A stretch of 64,000 nucleotides of DNA from the NCBI RefSeq assembly GCF_004916895.1, contig NZ_SNTZ01000007.1, positions 50,668-114,667 of the forward strand. The letters run 5' to 3'. A program made the position numbers and the translations under genes. The stretch comes from Flagellimonas alvinocaridis (GTDB taxonomy: Bacteria > Bacteroidota > Bacteroidia > Flavobacteriales > Flavobacteriaceae). How positions within the stretch are numbered: the first letter of the stretch is position 1; each line of letters opens with the position of its first letter. Positions 9,762-17,756 of this stretch are shown piece after piece. The notes beneath the pieces are model-generated. The model was not told where the DNA came from. It saw only the letters and a list, made by a program, of their open reading frames with translations, and made no database searches.

Positions 9762-12092
9762 TTGAGTACTTTTTTGGATGAATTGAACGATGCACAACGA
9801 GCCCCTGTATTGCATAAGGATGGCCCGTTAATGGTGATTGCAGGAGCCGGTTCGGGGAAGACACGGGTATTGACCTATCGCATAGCCCACTTGATGAACC
9901 AAGGGGTGGATTCCTTCAACATTTTGGCCCTAACCTTTACCAACAAGGCAGCTCGTGAAATGAAGAAACGGATTGCCGATATTGTGGGTACTTCCGAAGC
10001 CAAAAATCTTTGGATGGGGACATTCCATTCTGTTTTTGCCAAGTTATTACGGTTTGATGGGGATAAATTGGGATTCCCAAGCAATTTCACCATTTACGAT
10101 ACCCAAGATTCCCAACGTTTGATAGCTTCCATTATCAAAGAGATGGGGTTAGACAAGGATATTTACAAGTACAAACAGATTCAGAATAGAATTTCGTCCT
10201 ACAAGAATAGTTTGATTACCGTAAAGGCCTACTTTCAGAATCCAGAATTGGTAGAGGCCGATGCCATGGCCAAGCGTCCCCGGATGGGAGAAATATACCA
10301 GAATTATGTGGACCGCTGTTTTAAGGCCGGTGCTATGGATTTTGATGACCTTTTGTTGCGTACCAATGAATTACTAACGCGCTTTCCAGAGGTTCTGATG
10401 AAGTATCAAGATAGGTTCCGATATATTTTGGTGGATGAGTACCAAGATACCAATCACTCGCAGTACCTTATTGTAAAGGCCTTGTCGGACCGTTACCAAA
10501 ATATTTGCGTAGTTGGGGACGACGCCCAAAGTATCTATTCCTTCCGTGGGGCCAATATCAGTAACATCCTAAATTTTCAAAGGGATTATGATGATGTGGC
10601 GGTCTATCGACTGGAGCAAAACTATCGATCCACCAAGAACATTGTCAATGCTGCCAACTCCATCATCGAAAAGAACAAAGATCAGTTGGAAAAGGTGGTA
10701 TGGACTTCCAATGATGCAGGCAATAAGATCATTATCCATAGAAGTATCACCGACGCAGAGGAGGGGAGATATGTGGCAGGTTCCATTTTTGAAAATAAGA
10801 TGCAGCAACAGATGCAAAATGGGGATTTTGCTGTGCTGTACCGTACCAATTCACAATCGAGGGCCATTGAAGATGCTCTTCGAAAGCGGGATATCCCATA
10901 TCGAATTTATGGTGGATTGTCTTTTTACCAACGCAAGGAAATCAAGGATGTTTTGGCCTATTTGCGATTGATTGTCAATCCCAAGGACGAAGAAGCCCTA
11001 AAACGGGTCATCAACTTTCCAGCTAGGGGTATTGGGCAAACCACCATAGATAAACTCATTGTCGCTGCCAATCATTACGGACGTTCCATTTATGAAGTGA
11101 TGGAACATTTGGAGAAGCTCAACCTCAATATAAATACTGGAACCAAACGCAAGTTGCAGGATTTTGTGACCATGATCAAGAGTTTTCAAATCATGAACGA
11201 AGGTTCTGATGCGTTCACCTTGGCAGAACACGTGTCCAAGAAGACCGGTTTGTTGTTGGAATTCAAGAAAGATGGGACCCCGGAGGGAATTGCACGAATG
11301 GAAAATATTGAAGAGCTCTTGAACGGAATCAAGGACTTTGTGGAAGGGCAAAAAGAGTTGGCGGATGCCACAGGAAGCTTAACGGAGTTTCTGGAAGATG
11401 TGGCCTTGGCTACAGACATGGACAAGGATGTTGGTGATGATGATAGGGTAGCCTTGATGACCATCCACTTGGCTAAAGGATTGGAGTTTCCTTATGTGTA
11501 TGTTGTGGGGATGGAAGAGGACCTTTTTCCATCGGCTATGAGCATGAACACCCGTAGTGAGTTGGAAGAGGAAAGGCGATTGTTCTACGTGGCGCTTACT
11601 AGAGCCGAAAAGCAGGCCTATTTAACCTATACCCAAAATAGATATCGGTGGGGTAAACTTATTGATGCTGAGCCCAGTAGGTTTTTAGAAGAGATAGATG
11701 AACAATATGTGGAGAACCTTACCCCGGTAAACGATGGGTATCGGTATAAATCCATGATCAATGCCAATATTTTTGGTGAGGTCGACAAGAGCAAACTCCG
11801 ACAGGTGAAACCAAGCAATGGTACGCCGCCCAGCGTGCAACGCCCCAATGAAAATCAATTGCGCAAACTACGAAAATTGAAACCTGATTTGGCTTCGCCT
11901 TCAGCGGGTAATCCAATGATAGATTCCGATTTAACGGAAGGTTCCCTAGTGAACCATACCCGTTTTGGTAGGGGCAGGGTTGTGAAAATTGAGGGTGTAG
12001 GAAACGATAGGAAAGCAGAAATTCAGTTTGAGCAGGGTGGAATAAAAAAGCTGCTGCTCCGTTTCGCAAAGCTGGAGGTTTTAAAAAATTGA
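9762..12092 (+). CDS. pcrA: UvrD/PcrA-type superfamily 1 DNA helicase, TTG start
   Basis: A 776-residue 3'-5' DNA helicase for excision repair and removal of blocks on DNA. Seen: Q-motif LNDAQRAPV, Walker A GAGSGKT at 28-34, DEYQDTN (Walker B), GDDAQSIYSFRGA (motif III), LEQNYRST (motif IV), HLAKGLEFPYV (motif V) and YVALTRAEK (motif VI). The C-terminal 50 residues form the Tudor-like domain that in PcrA/UvrD contacts RNA polymerase (VNHTRFGRGRVVKIEG). No in-frame ATG precedes the Q-motif; the start is TTG. A related Tudor-like domain occurs in the protein at 26913-27437. Confidence 0.96.
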   Translation: MSTFLDELNDAQRAPVLHKDGPLMVIAGAGSGKTRVLTYRIAHLMNQGVDSFNILALTFTNKAAREMKKRIADIVGTSEAKNLWMGTFHSVFAKLLRFDGDKLGFPSNFTIYDTQDSQRLIASIIKEMGLDKDIYKYKQIQNRISSYKNSLITVKAYFQNPELVEADAMAKRPRMGEIYQNYVDRCFKAGAMDFDDLLLRTNELLTRFPEVLMKYQDRFRYILVDEYQDTNHSQYLIVKALSDRYQNICVVGDDAQSIYSFRGANISNILNFQRDYDDVAVYRLEQNYRSTKNIVNAANSIIEKNKDQLEKVVWTSNDAGNKIIIHRSITDAEEGRYVAGSIFENKMQQQMQNGDFAVLYRTNSQSRAIEDALRKRDIPYRIYGGLSFYQRKEIKDVLAYLRLIVNPKDEEALKRVINFPARGIGQTTIDKLIVAANHYGRSIYEVMEHLEKLNLNINTGTKRKLQDFVTMIKSFQIMNEGSDAFTLAEHVSKKTGLLLEFKKDGTPEGIARMENIEELLNGIKDFVEGQKELADATGSLTEFLEDVALATDMDKDVGDDDRVALMTIHLAKGLEFPYVYVVGMEEDLFPSAMSMNTRSELEEERRLFYVALTRAEKQAYLTYTQNRYRWGKLIDAEPSRFLEEIDEQYVENLTPVNDGYRYKSMINANIFGEVDKSKLRQVKPSNGTPPSVQRPNENQLRKLRKLKPDLASPSAGNPMIDSDLTEGSLVNHTRFGRGRVVKIEGVGNDRKAEIQFEQGGIKKLLLRFAKLEVLKN

Positions 12093-12105
12093 CCCGAAAA
12101 AGGAA

Positions 12106-12885
12106 TTATTTATAGGATATTTCCAGTTTTTCCTCAGCTGACGCAAACTTTTCGCCATCAAATGCCAAGGTTTTAATAACGGTGGCAGAATCCAAAGCCT
12201 TGGAAATTAAAATATGGGAACCATTTTTTGAAACCTCAAAATCCATTGATTGAATATCACTATCGGCAAAGGATTTTTCCGATGAGATAAACGTGGTATT
12301 CAACGGAAAAACCGGAGTTTCTTCCAAATGGCCACTTTTTAGGGTGTACGCATGCAATCGAAAATTAGGGTGCCCCATGGCTTCACTGTGACCGTGGAAT
12401 GTGTAGATGGTATTTCCTGATACAGGTTCAATTTGGTAGACTTTGTCATAAACCATTGGTTTTCCGTACAAAGAGGTGGGTAGTACTCGGTCTCCTGATT
12501 TGTACAGCGCTATGTTTTTAATACTTTGTTCCGACGAGCCCATCCGAGTATCCCAAGAGAACACCCCCACTTTTTTATCTTTCGATACTATAAATGTGAA
12601 ATCATGTTTTTTGGATTTGAACTCAACCGCCAATTCTTCCAATAATTGTGGAGCATCAATACTTTCTATGGTTTTTCGTATTTCTTCATTAATATGAACC
12701 ACAGCTTCGGATGAACCTTTAGCTTTCGTGGGGACATTGGAAAGATTAATGAATAAACTATCCAAGGAGTAAATCAACGCTTTACCGGTATTGAATTTTT
12801 TTAGGTTATTTTGCTTGTTGGTGCAATTCAACAGCCCAAAACAGGCAATTAAAATGACAGGTAGTAGTATATGGTTGAATTTCAT
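12106..12885 (-). CDS. Uncharacterised lipoprotein
   Basis: 259 residues with a type II signal sequence and lipobox FGLLNC (lipid anchor Cys21). The mature part contains repeated beta-rich segments such as GNTIYTFHGHSEAMGHPNFRLHAYTLKSG, suggesting a propeller- or lipocalin-like beta fold. I do not recognise the family. It ends 13 bp from the end of the convergent helicase gene, so no dedicated terminator fits between them. Confidence 0.8.
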   Translation of the reverse strand: MKFNHILLPVILIACFGLLNCTNKQNNLKKFNTGKALIYSLDSLFINLSNVPTKAKGSSEAVVHINEEIRKTIESIDAPQLLEELAVEFKSKKHDFTFIVSKDKKVGVFSWDTRMGSSEQSIKNIALYKSGDRVLPTSLYGKPMVYDKVYQIEPVSGNTIYTFHGHSEAMGHPNFRLHAYTLKSGHLEETPVFPLNTTFISSEKSFADSDIQSMDFEVSKNGSHILISKALDSATVIKTLAFDGEKFASAEEKLEISYK

Positions 12886-13136
12886 AGCAATAGAGATTCT
12901 GATTCACTTATTATGCAAACTTCCCAGTTTAAACTTGATAAAAGGGTCCTTAATTTATTAATGCCCTAATCTATTTGATGAATAGCTGTTTTGATTGGAT
13001 GGATGCAAAAAGAGATCATGGGTTGAGTGTCTTATCATATTTTTAACTAAAGCGACCTTTTTTAGGGAAGTATGTTTTCAAAGTAAACTTTGTTACCTTG
13101 CGTAGAGATTGGCATTGGAGCCATTTCTAGGCATGT

Positions 13137-13757
13137 ATGGCAGAGTTTATCAAACTTTATGAAGAAAACCCAAACCCAAGACAGGTTGAGAAAATTGGCA
13201 ATGTTTTGCGGAAGGGTGGGCTGGTAATTTACCCTACCGATACGGTATATGGATTAGGCTGTGATATTACGAATTCCAAAGCCCTGCAGCGTATCGCAAG
13301 GATTAAGGGGATAAAATTGGAAAAGGCCAATTGGTCCTTTGTCTGCGCGGATTTGAGCAATCTATCGGACTATGTTAGGCAGATTGATTCTTCAACCTTC
13401 AAAATATTAAAACGTACACTGCCGGGCCCCTATACTTTTATCCTTCCCGGAAATAACAATCTTCCCAAGGATTTCAAAAAAAAGAAAACCGTGGGGATTC
13501 GGGTTCCCGATAATGCTATTGCCAGGGCTTTGGTCACAGAATTGGGAAATCCCATAGTTTCCACATCCATACATGATGAGGATGATATTTTGGAGTACAC
13601 CACAGATCCGGAACTTATTTATGAGAAGTGGCAAAATTTGGTGGACGTTGTGATAGATGGTGGCTATGGAGATAACATGGCTTCCACGGTCATAGACCTA
13701 TCAACCGGTGTGCCCGAAGTGGTAAGGGAAGGGAAGGGAGATTCGGATATTTTTTAG
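13137..13757 (+). CDS. Sua5/YciO/YrdC family L-threonylcarbamoyladenylate synthase-like protein
   Basis: 206 residues with the YrdC fold: GGLVIYPTDTVYGLGCD (ATP/threonine-binding loop), LPGPYTFILPGNN, KKTVGIRVPD and STSIHDED. The true enzyme makes threonylcarbamoyl-AMP for t6A37 of ANN-decoding tRNAs. Motifs such as KxR are partly altered (IKGIKLEKANWSF, where TsaC usually has KxRP), so a YciO-like side branch is possible. A strong bidirectional terminator follows at once. Confidence 0.88.
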   Translation: MAEFIKLYEENPNPRQVEKIGNVLRKGGLVIYPTDTVYGLGCDITNSKALQRIARIKGIKLEKANWSFVCADLSNLSDYVRQIDSSTFKILKRTLPGPYTFILPGNNNLPKDFKKKKTVGIRVPDNAIARALVTELGNPIVSTSIHDEDDILEYTTDPELIYEKWQNLVDVVIDGGYGDNMASTVIDLSTGVPEVVREGKGDSDIF

Positions 13758-13763
13758 CATAAA

Positions 13764-13789
13764 AAAAGCGGCTCAATTGAGCCGCTTTT
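13764..13789. terminator. Bidirectional intrinsic terminator
   Basis: A perfect 26-bp palindrome: AAAAGCGGCTCAA followed by its exact complement. It sits between the convergent YrdC and OmpA genes, with A- and T-runs on the two sides so that it can work in both directions. Confidence 0.92.
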
Positions 13790-13812
13790 CGTTTAGTATA
13801 ATTACTAAGATC

Positions 13813-14685
13813 TTATTTTCCGCCACCGCCGATGGCAGGATCTTTCATGCCTTCTTCGATCATGCTATAGAACTGATCAATTTTTGGAAGTACCACGATA
13901 CGGGTTCTTCTGTTTTTGGCTCTGTCGGCAGAGGTTTCATTGCTTACCAAAGGAATATAGTAGCTACGTCCAGCAGCAGTCATCCTAGCTGGGTCTACAC
14001 CGAAATCATTTTGAAGGATTCGTACAACAGAAGTTGCTCTTTTGGCACTTAAGTCCCAGTTGTCCAGTAGAACACCGCTTCTGTAAGGTACATTGTCGGT
14101 ATGACCTTCTACCATGAACTCAAAATCGGGTTTGTTGTTTACTACCTTGGCTACTTTGCCCAATACTTCTTTGGCTGCGTTGGTTACGTTGTAGCTACCG
14201 CTTCTGAACAATAGTTTGTCAGAAATGGAAACGAATACAACACCTTTCTCAACACTGATTTCAATGTCTTCATCATCCAAGTTGCCCAATACACCTTTCA
14301 AGCTCTGTACCAAAGAAAGGTTAACAGAATCCCTTCGGGTAACGGCATCTTGCAATTTTCTGATGGTAAGATCTTTTTCACGTAAGCTTTCCAAAGATTT
14401 TTCAAGGTTCTCGGCACCTTTTGTGGTAAGGGTGGTCAAGTTGCCCATGTTGTTGATGAGCTCTTGGTTATTGGCCTTAAGGAAGGCGTTTTGATCTTCA
14501 AGGGTCTGAAGTCTTGAATCTGCCGTTGCTTTCTCTTCCAAACAGTCGTTCAACTTAACAGTGGCAGAGTTCAATAAATCTTGGGTTTCTTTTTGCTTGG
14601 CTTCCAGATCAGCATATTTCTTTTGTGATACACAAGATGATAGTAGAACTGTCATCGCCAATGTTCCTAGAAAAACTTTTTTCAT
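13813..14685 (-). CDS. OmpA family lipoprotein
   Basis: 290 residues with lipobox LLSSC (Cys18), a coiled-coil stalk (about 20-125) and a C-terminal OmpA peptidoglycan-binding domain with VEGHTDNVPYRSG, LSAKRATSVV, AAGRSYY and AKNRRTRIVV. The conserved Asp and Arg that hold meso-diaminopimelate are present. It tethers the outer membrane to the cell wall. A degenerate paralogue lies at 5412-6185. Upstream, a CAAAATTA (TAATTTTG on the gene strand, 14740-14747) fits the flavobacterial -7 box, but no good -33 box was found. Confidence 0.95.
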   Translation of the reverse strand: MKKVFLGTLAMTVLLSSCVSQKKYADLEAKQKETQDLLNSATVKLNDCLEEKATADSRLQTLEDQNAFLKANNQELINNMGNLTTLTTKGAENLEKSLESLREKDLTIRKLQDAVTRRDSVNLSLVQSLKGVLGNLDDEDIEISVEKGVVFVSISDKLLFRSGSYNVTNAAKEVLGKVAKVVNNKPDFEFMVEGHTDNVPYRSGVLLDNWDLSAKRATSVVRILQNDFGVDPARMTAAGRSYYIPLVSNETSADRAKNRRTRIVVLPKIDQFYSMIEEGMKDPAIGGGGK

Positions 14686-14780
14686 AGTTCAGAATATAAT
14701 TTAAGGATTGTTAGATATCTCTTTGTAAAAAATCTCGACCAAAATTAGATAAAATGCAAATCTTCCTTATTTCGGTATAG

Positions 14781-15782
14781 TTAATCTTTTACTAAAATGT
14801 TAAAATTCTTTATTTGATGTACGAAATGTGACCATACAATGGATGTCGTGGTGTGGTACTTTAATATAAAATTAGCTTTTTCCCGCTTTTTGTACATTTT
14901 TCTAAAGTTACCATAAAAACTGATATGCGCTCGTAGAATTGCCAGACAATGATTGAATTTTAATTGAAAGATAAACCTTAGGGCAGCAATACCATCCAAA
15001 ACCAAGCGCATAAAAATAATGGGAAAGGCTTTTTTCCTAGGAAGGTTCTTGGTGATAGAGTAGAGAGAATTCCTGAAATTGAGGAAGGTTTTCTTAGGAT
15101 TCATGTTCTTTAATGTAGACCCGCCCAAGTGGAATACATGGCTATGGCCTACATAAAGAATTTTGTGGCCAGCATTTTTAGCTCTCCAGCAGAGATCTAC
15201 TTCTTCTTGATGGGCAAAGTAGTCCTCATCAAAACCATTCAGCGATTCAAACACATTTCGACGGATGAACATGCAGGCTCCTGTGGCCCAAAAAATTTCC
15301 TTTACATCATTGTATTGGCCTGTATCCTTTTCCAATGCCTGAAATATTCTACCTCGGCAGAACGGGTACCCCAACATATCAATAAATCCCCCGGCTGCAC
15401 CGGCATACTCAAAATGATCCTTCTGTTTTAGGTCTAATATTTTGGGCTGTATTATGGCAATGTCTTGTTGGGTATTGAAAATCTTTATGATTGGAGTCAG
15501 CCAATCTGGGGTTACTTCCACATCTGAATTCAATAGGCAGAAGATGTCGGCGTCTATGGATTTTAGTCCATCATTATACCCCTTGGCAAAACCGCCGTTA
15601 AGATCATTTTGTACAATGCCAATAGTGGGATAGTGTTGTTTAATGAATGCAACGGAGCCATCAGTACTGGCATTGTCCACCACATAAATATCTGCACCTT
15701 CAGAGTGGTTTATTACAGAAGGAAGGAACCTTTTGAGCAAGGCTTCCCCATTCCAATTGAGTATGACTACGGCAACTTTCAA
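14781..15782 (-). CDS. Glycosyltransferase family 2
   Basis: 333 residues, GT-A fold. Visible are VVILNWNGEALL at the N-terminus, DNASTDGS (nucleotide-binding), NGGFAKGYNDG, the metal-binding CLLNSDVEVTP (DxD equivalent) and an acceptor-site stretch GFDEDYFAHQEEVDLCWRA. The pattern is that of rhamnosyl-type transferases of the WbbL group, which build O-antigen or exopolysaccharide. The basic, hydrophobic C-terminal 80 residues probably sit on the inner membrane. No other glycan genes are adjacent. Confidence 0.93.
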   Translation of the reverse strand: MKVAVVILNWNGEALLKRFLPSVINHSEGADIYVVDNASTDGSVAFIKQHYPTIGIVQNDLNGGFAKGYNDGLKSIDADIFCLLNSDVEVTPDWLTPIIKIFNTQQDIAIIQPKILDLKQKDHFEYAGAAGGFIDMLGYPFCRGRIFQALEKDTGQYNDVKEIFWATGACMFIRRNVFESLNGFDEDYFAHQEEVDLCWRAKNAGHKILYVGHSHVFHLGGSTLKNMNPKKTFLNFRNSLYSITKNLPRKKAFPIIFMRLVLDGIAALRFIFQLKFNHCLAILRAHISFYGNFRKMYKKREKANFILKYHTTTSIVWSHFVHQIKNFNILVKD

Positions 15783-15794
15783 AACGGGTGCAAA

Positions 15795-16241
15795 TTAACG
15801 GCTAAAATCAGGAATTTCCTTTAAAAACCTATATTTTTCCTCTTGATGGTCCATTTCACAATAATAGTGCTCCAGTCCATTGGTTACCATGAGGTATTGG
15901 GACTGTAATTGCAGGTTATATCGGGCAATTTGATCAAAAGTGGATTGGTTTATTTTGATTTCGGGTGACTTGCATTCCACCAACAGGAAAATAGAGCCAT
16001 CGGGATTAAAAACGACCACATCATACCTTTTTTTCAACGTATTCACCGTCAACTGCTTTTCAACATTTATGAGGCTTTTGGGATATTTCTTTGTAAAGAC
16101 CAAAAAATGAAGTACATGCTGGCGTACCCATTCCTCTGGTTGGAGCACCACAAATTTTTTGCGTATTCCGTCAAAAATATAGTGTCTATTTTGGCTATTT
16201 TTGATTCGGAACGAGTACGCTGGAAAGTTTAAAGGTTGCAT
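15795..16241 (-). CDS. Stand-alone type I restriction R N-terminal-like (HSDR_N) nuclease-fold protein
   Basis: 148 residues. A PD-(D/E)XK nuclease core is visible: Asp74 in KRYDVVVF and Glu89-Cys-Lys91 in LLVECKSP, preceded by EEWVRQH, which is the conserved helix of HSDR_N domains. There is no helicase, specificity or methylase gene nearby, so it is not a restriction system. Such small proteins are common in Bacteroidota next to holA; their role is unknown but nuclease activity looks intact. Its start is 27 bp from the start of the divergent holA. Confidence 0.88.
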   Translation of the reverse strand: MQPLNFPAYSFRIKNSQNRHYIFDGIRKKFVVLQPEEWVRQHVLHFLVFTKKYPKSLINVEKQLTVNTLKKRYDVVVFNPDGSIFLLVECKSPEIKINQSTFDQIARYNLQLQSQYLMVTNGLEHYYCEMDHQEEKYRFLKEIPDFSR

Positions 16242-16268
16242 TAGGCAAATTTGATGATTTTTTTCTGA

Positions 16269-17270
16269 ATGGATAGGATAAAGGAAATTGTAGCTGAAAT
16301 AGACGCAGGAAACCCAAAACCCATTTATTTTTTAATGGGAGAGGAACCCTATTACATCGATAGGATTTCAAAGTATATTTCTGACAACGTCCTTACTGAA
16401 GATGAAAAAGGTTTTAACCAGATGGTACTTTATGGAAAAGATACCAGCGTGGACGAAGTAATTTCCAATGCCAAACGGTTTCCTATGATGGCCGAGCACC
16501 AAGTGGTGATCGTTAAGGAGGCCCAACACCTTTCGAGAACCATCGAGAACCTGACATCCTACGCTGAAAATCCGCAGCCCACGACCATTTTGGTTATCTG
16601 CTATAAATACAAAAAGTTGGATAAGCGTAAGAAGCTCTATAAAACCATTCAAAAGAAAGGGGAACTTTTTGAGAGCAAGAAACTCTACGAGAATCAGGTG
16701 TCGGAGTGGATAAGAAGGACCCTTGCCAGTAAAAAGTACAAGATTTCTCCCAAGGCATGTATGTTATTGGTTGAGTTTTTGGGAACGGATTTGGGGAAAA
16801 TCAACAACGAACTGGATAAGTTGACCTTGGTAGTGCAGCCTTCTACGGAAATCACCCCCGAGGTAATAGAGGAAAATATAGGAATCAGCAAGGATTTCAA
16901 CAATTTTGAATTAAAGAAAGCAATAGGGGAAAAGGATGTGACCAAAGCATCCCGTATCATTGATTATTTTGCGCAAAACCCCAAGGACAACCCGTTTGTG
17001 GTAACCGTAACCTTGCTGAACACCTTCTTTACCCAATTGCTGCAATATCATGGACTAAGTGACCATTCTCCAGGAAATGTGGCCAAAGTATTGGGTGTAA
17101 ACCCATATTTCGTTAAAGAATACTCGGTTGCCGCCAAAAACTACCCCATGAAAAGAGTTAGCGGGATTATATCAGGCTTAAGGAATTTGGACCTTAAGGG
17201 CAAAGGGGTGGGGGCCAATAATATGGCACAGGCAGATTTACTTAAAGAATTACTGACCGAAATTGTCTAG
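16269..17270 (+). CDS. holA: DNA polymerase III delta subunit
   Basis: 333 residues. Delta opens the sliding clamp in the clamp-loader complex. The N-terminal clamp-binding region carries PIYFLMGEEPYYIDRI and GFNQMVLYGKD; the AAA-like domain II and the helical collar (LLNTFFTQLLQYHGL) follow, ending with the typical ADLLKELLTEIV. The length fits the family. It is divergent from the HSDR_N protein and convergent with doxX at a 2-bp gap. Confidence 0.94.
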   Translation: MDRIKEIVAEIDAGNPKPIYFLMGEEPYYIDRISKYISDNVLTEDEKGFNQMVLYGKDTSVDEVISNAKRFPMMAEHQVVIVKEAQHLSRTIENLTSYAENPQPTTILVICYKYKKLDKRKKLYKTIQKKGELFESKKLYENQVSEWIRRTLASKKYKISPKACMLLVEFLGTDLGKINNELDKLTLVVQPSTEITPEVIEENIGISKDFNNFELKKAIGEKDVTKASRIIDYFAQNPKDNPFVVTVTLLNTFFTQLLQYHGLSDHSPGNVAKVLGVNPYFVKEYSVAAKNYPMKRVSGIISGLRNLDLKGKGVGANNMAQADLLKELLTEIV

Positions 17271-17272
17271 AG

Positions 17273-17650
17273 CTATTTCTTGTCTACACTATACTTGCCG
17301 GGACCCAAAAGAAAAATAACAACAAAGACCACAAAAAAGAGCAGTGCCTTTTCCTTGGTTCCGAAAGGGTCCGCCCCATGGATCATAAAGGCGGCCACAG
17401 CCATGGTAATCGCTGTTGGAATGGCAGCCCATCTGGTTTTAAAGCCAATGATCATCAAAAGCGGACAGATAAATTCACCGATTACAGCCAAAAATAGGGA
17501 AGGAGCTTCGCCTATGCCAAATGGGTTGGCAAATTCTGTATTTCCGTTGATAAGTTTTAAGAGTTTTGGATATCCATGGGTCAACATGAACACTGAAGGA
17601 ACAATTCTTAACAGTGCCAAGCCCAAGTGGACCAATGTGTTATTTTTCAT
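17273..17650 (-). CDS. DoxX family membrane protein
   Basis: 125 residues with four predicted transmembrane helices (about 8-28, 48-68, 74-92, 100-118) and the family signature FMLTHGYPKL followed by IGEFICPLLMIIGFKTRWAA. DoxX proteins are small quinone- or thiosulfate-linked membrane proteins; for this branch the role is unknown. Convergent with holA. Confidence 0.9.
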   Translation of the reverse strand: MKNNTLVHLGLALLRIVPSVFMLTHGYPKLLKLINGNTEFANPFGIGEAPSLFLAVIGEFICPLLMIIGFKTRWAAIPTAITMAVAAFMIHGADPFGTKEKALLFFVVFVVIFLLGPGKYSVDKK

Positions 17651-17708
17651 TTGGGGGATTTTTTGTCCGTGTGAAAATATTAATTAAGTTTTTAATTCAT
17701 GCAAGAAA

Positions 17709-17726
17709 AGCACATAAAAATGTGCT
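17709..17726 (-). terminator. Probable terminator of the E1 dehydrogenase gene
   Basis: A hairpin with arms AGCACAT and ATGTGCT, loop of four bases, followed on the minus strand by TTTTCTT. It begins 31 bp past the stop codon. Confidence 0.6.
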
Positions 17727-17756
17727 GCTAACTTTTATTTTGGACAAAAAACGGAA

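Noticed and set aside
15795..16241. Type I restriction-modification locus
   Set aside because: Only a lone HSDR_N-like domain is present; there is no helicase part, hsdM or hsdS.
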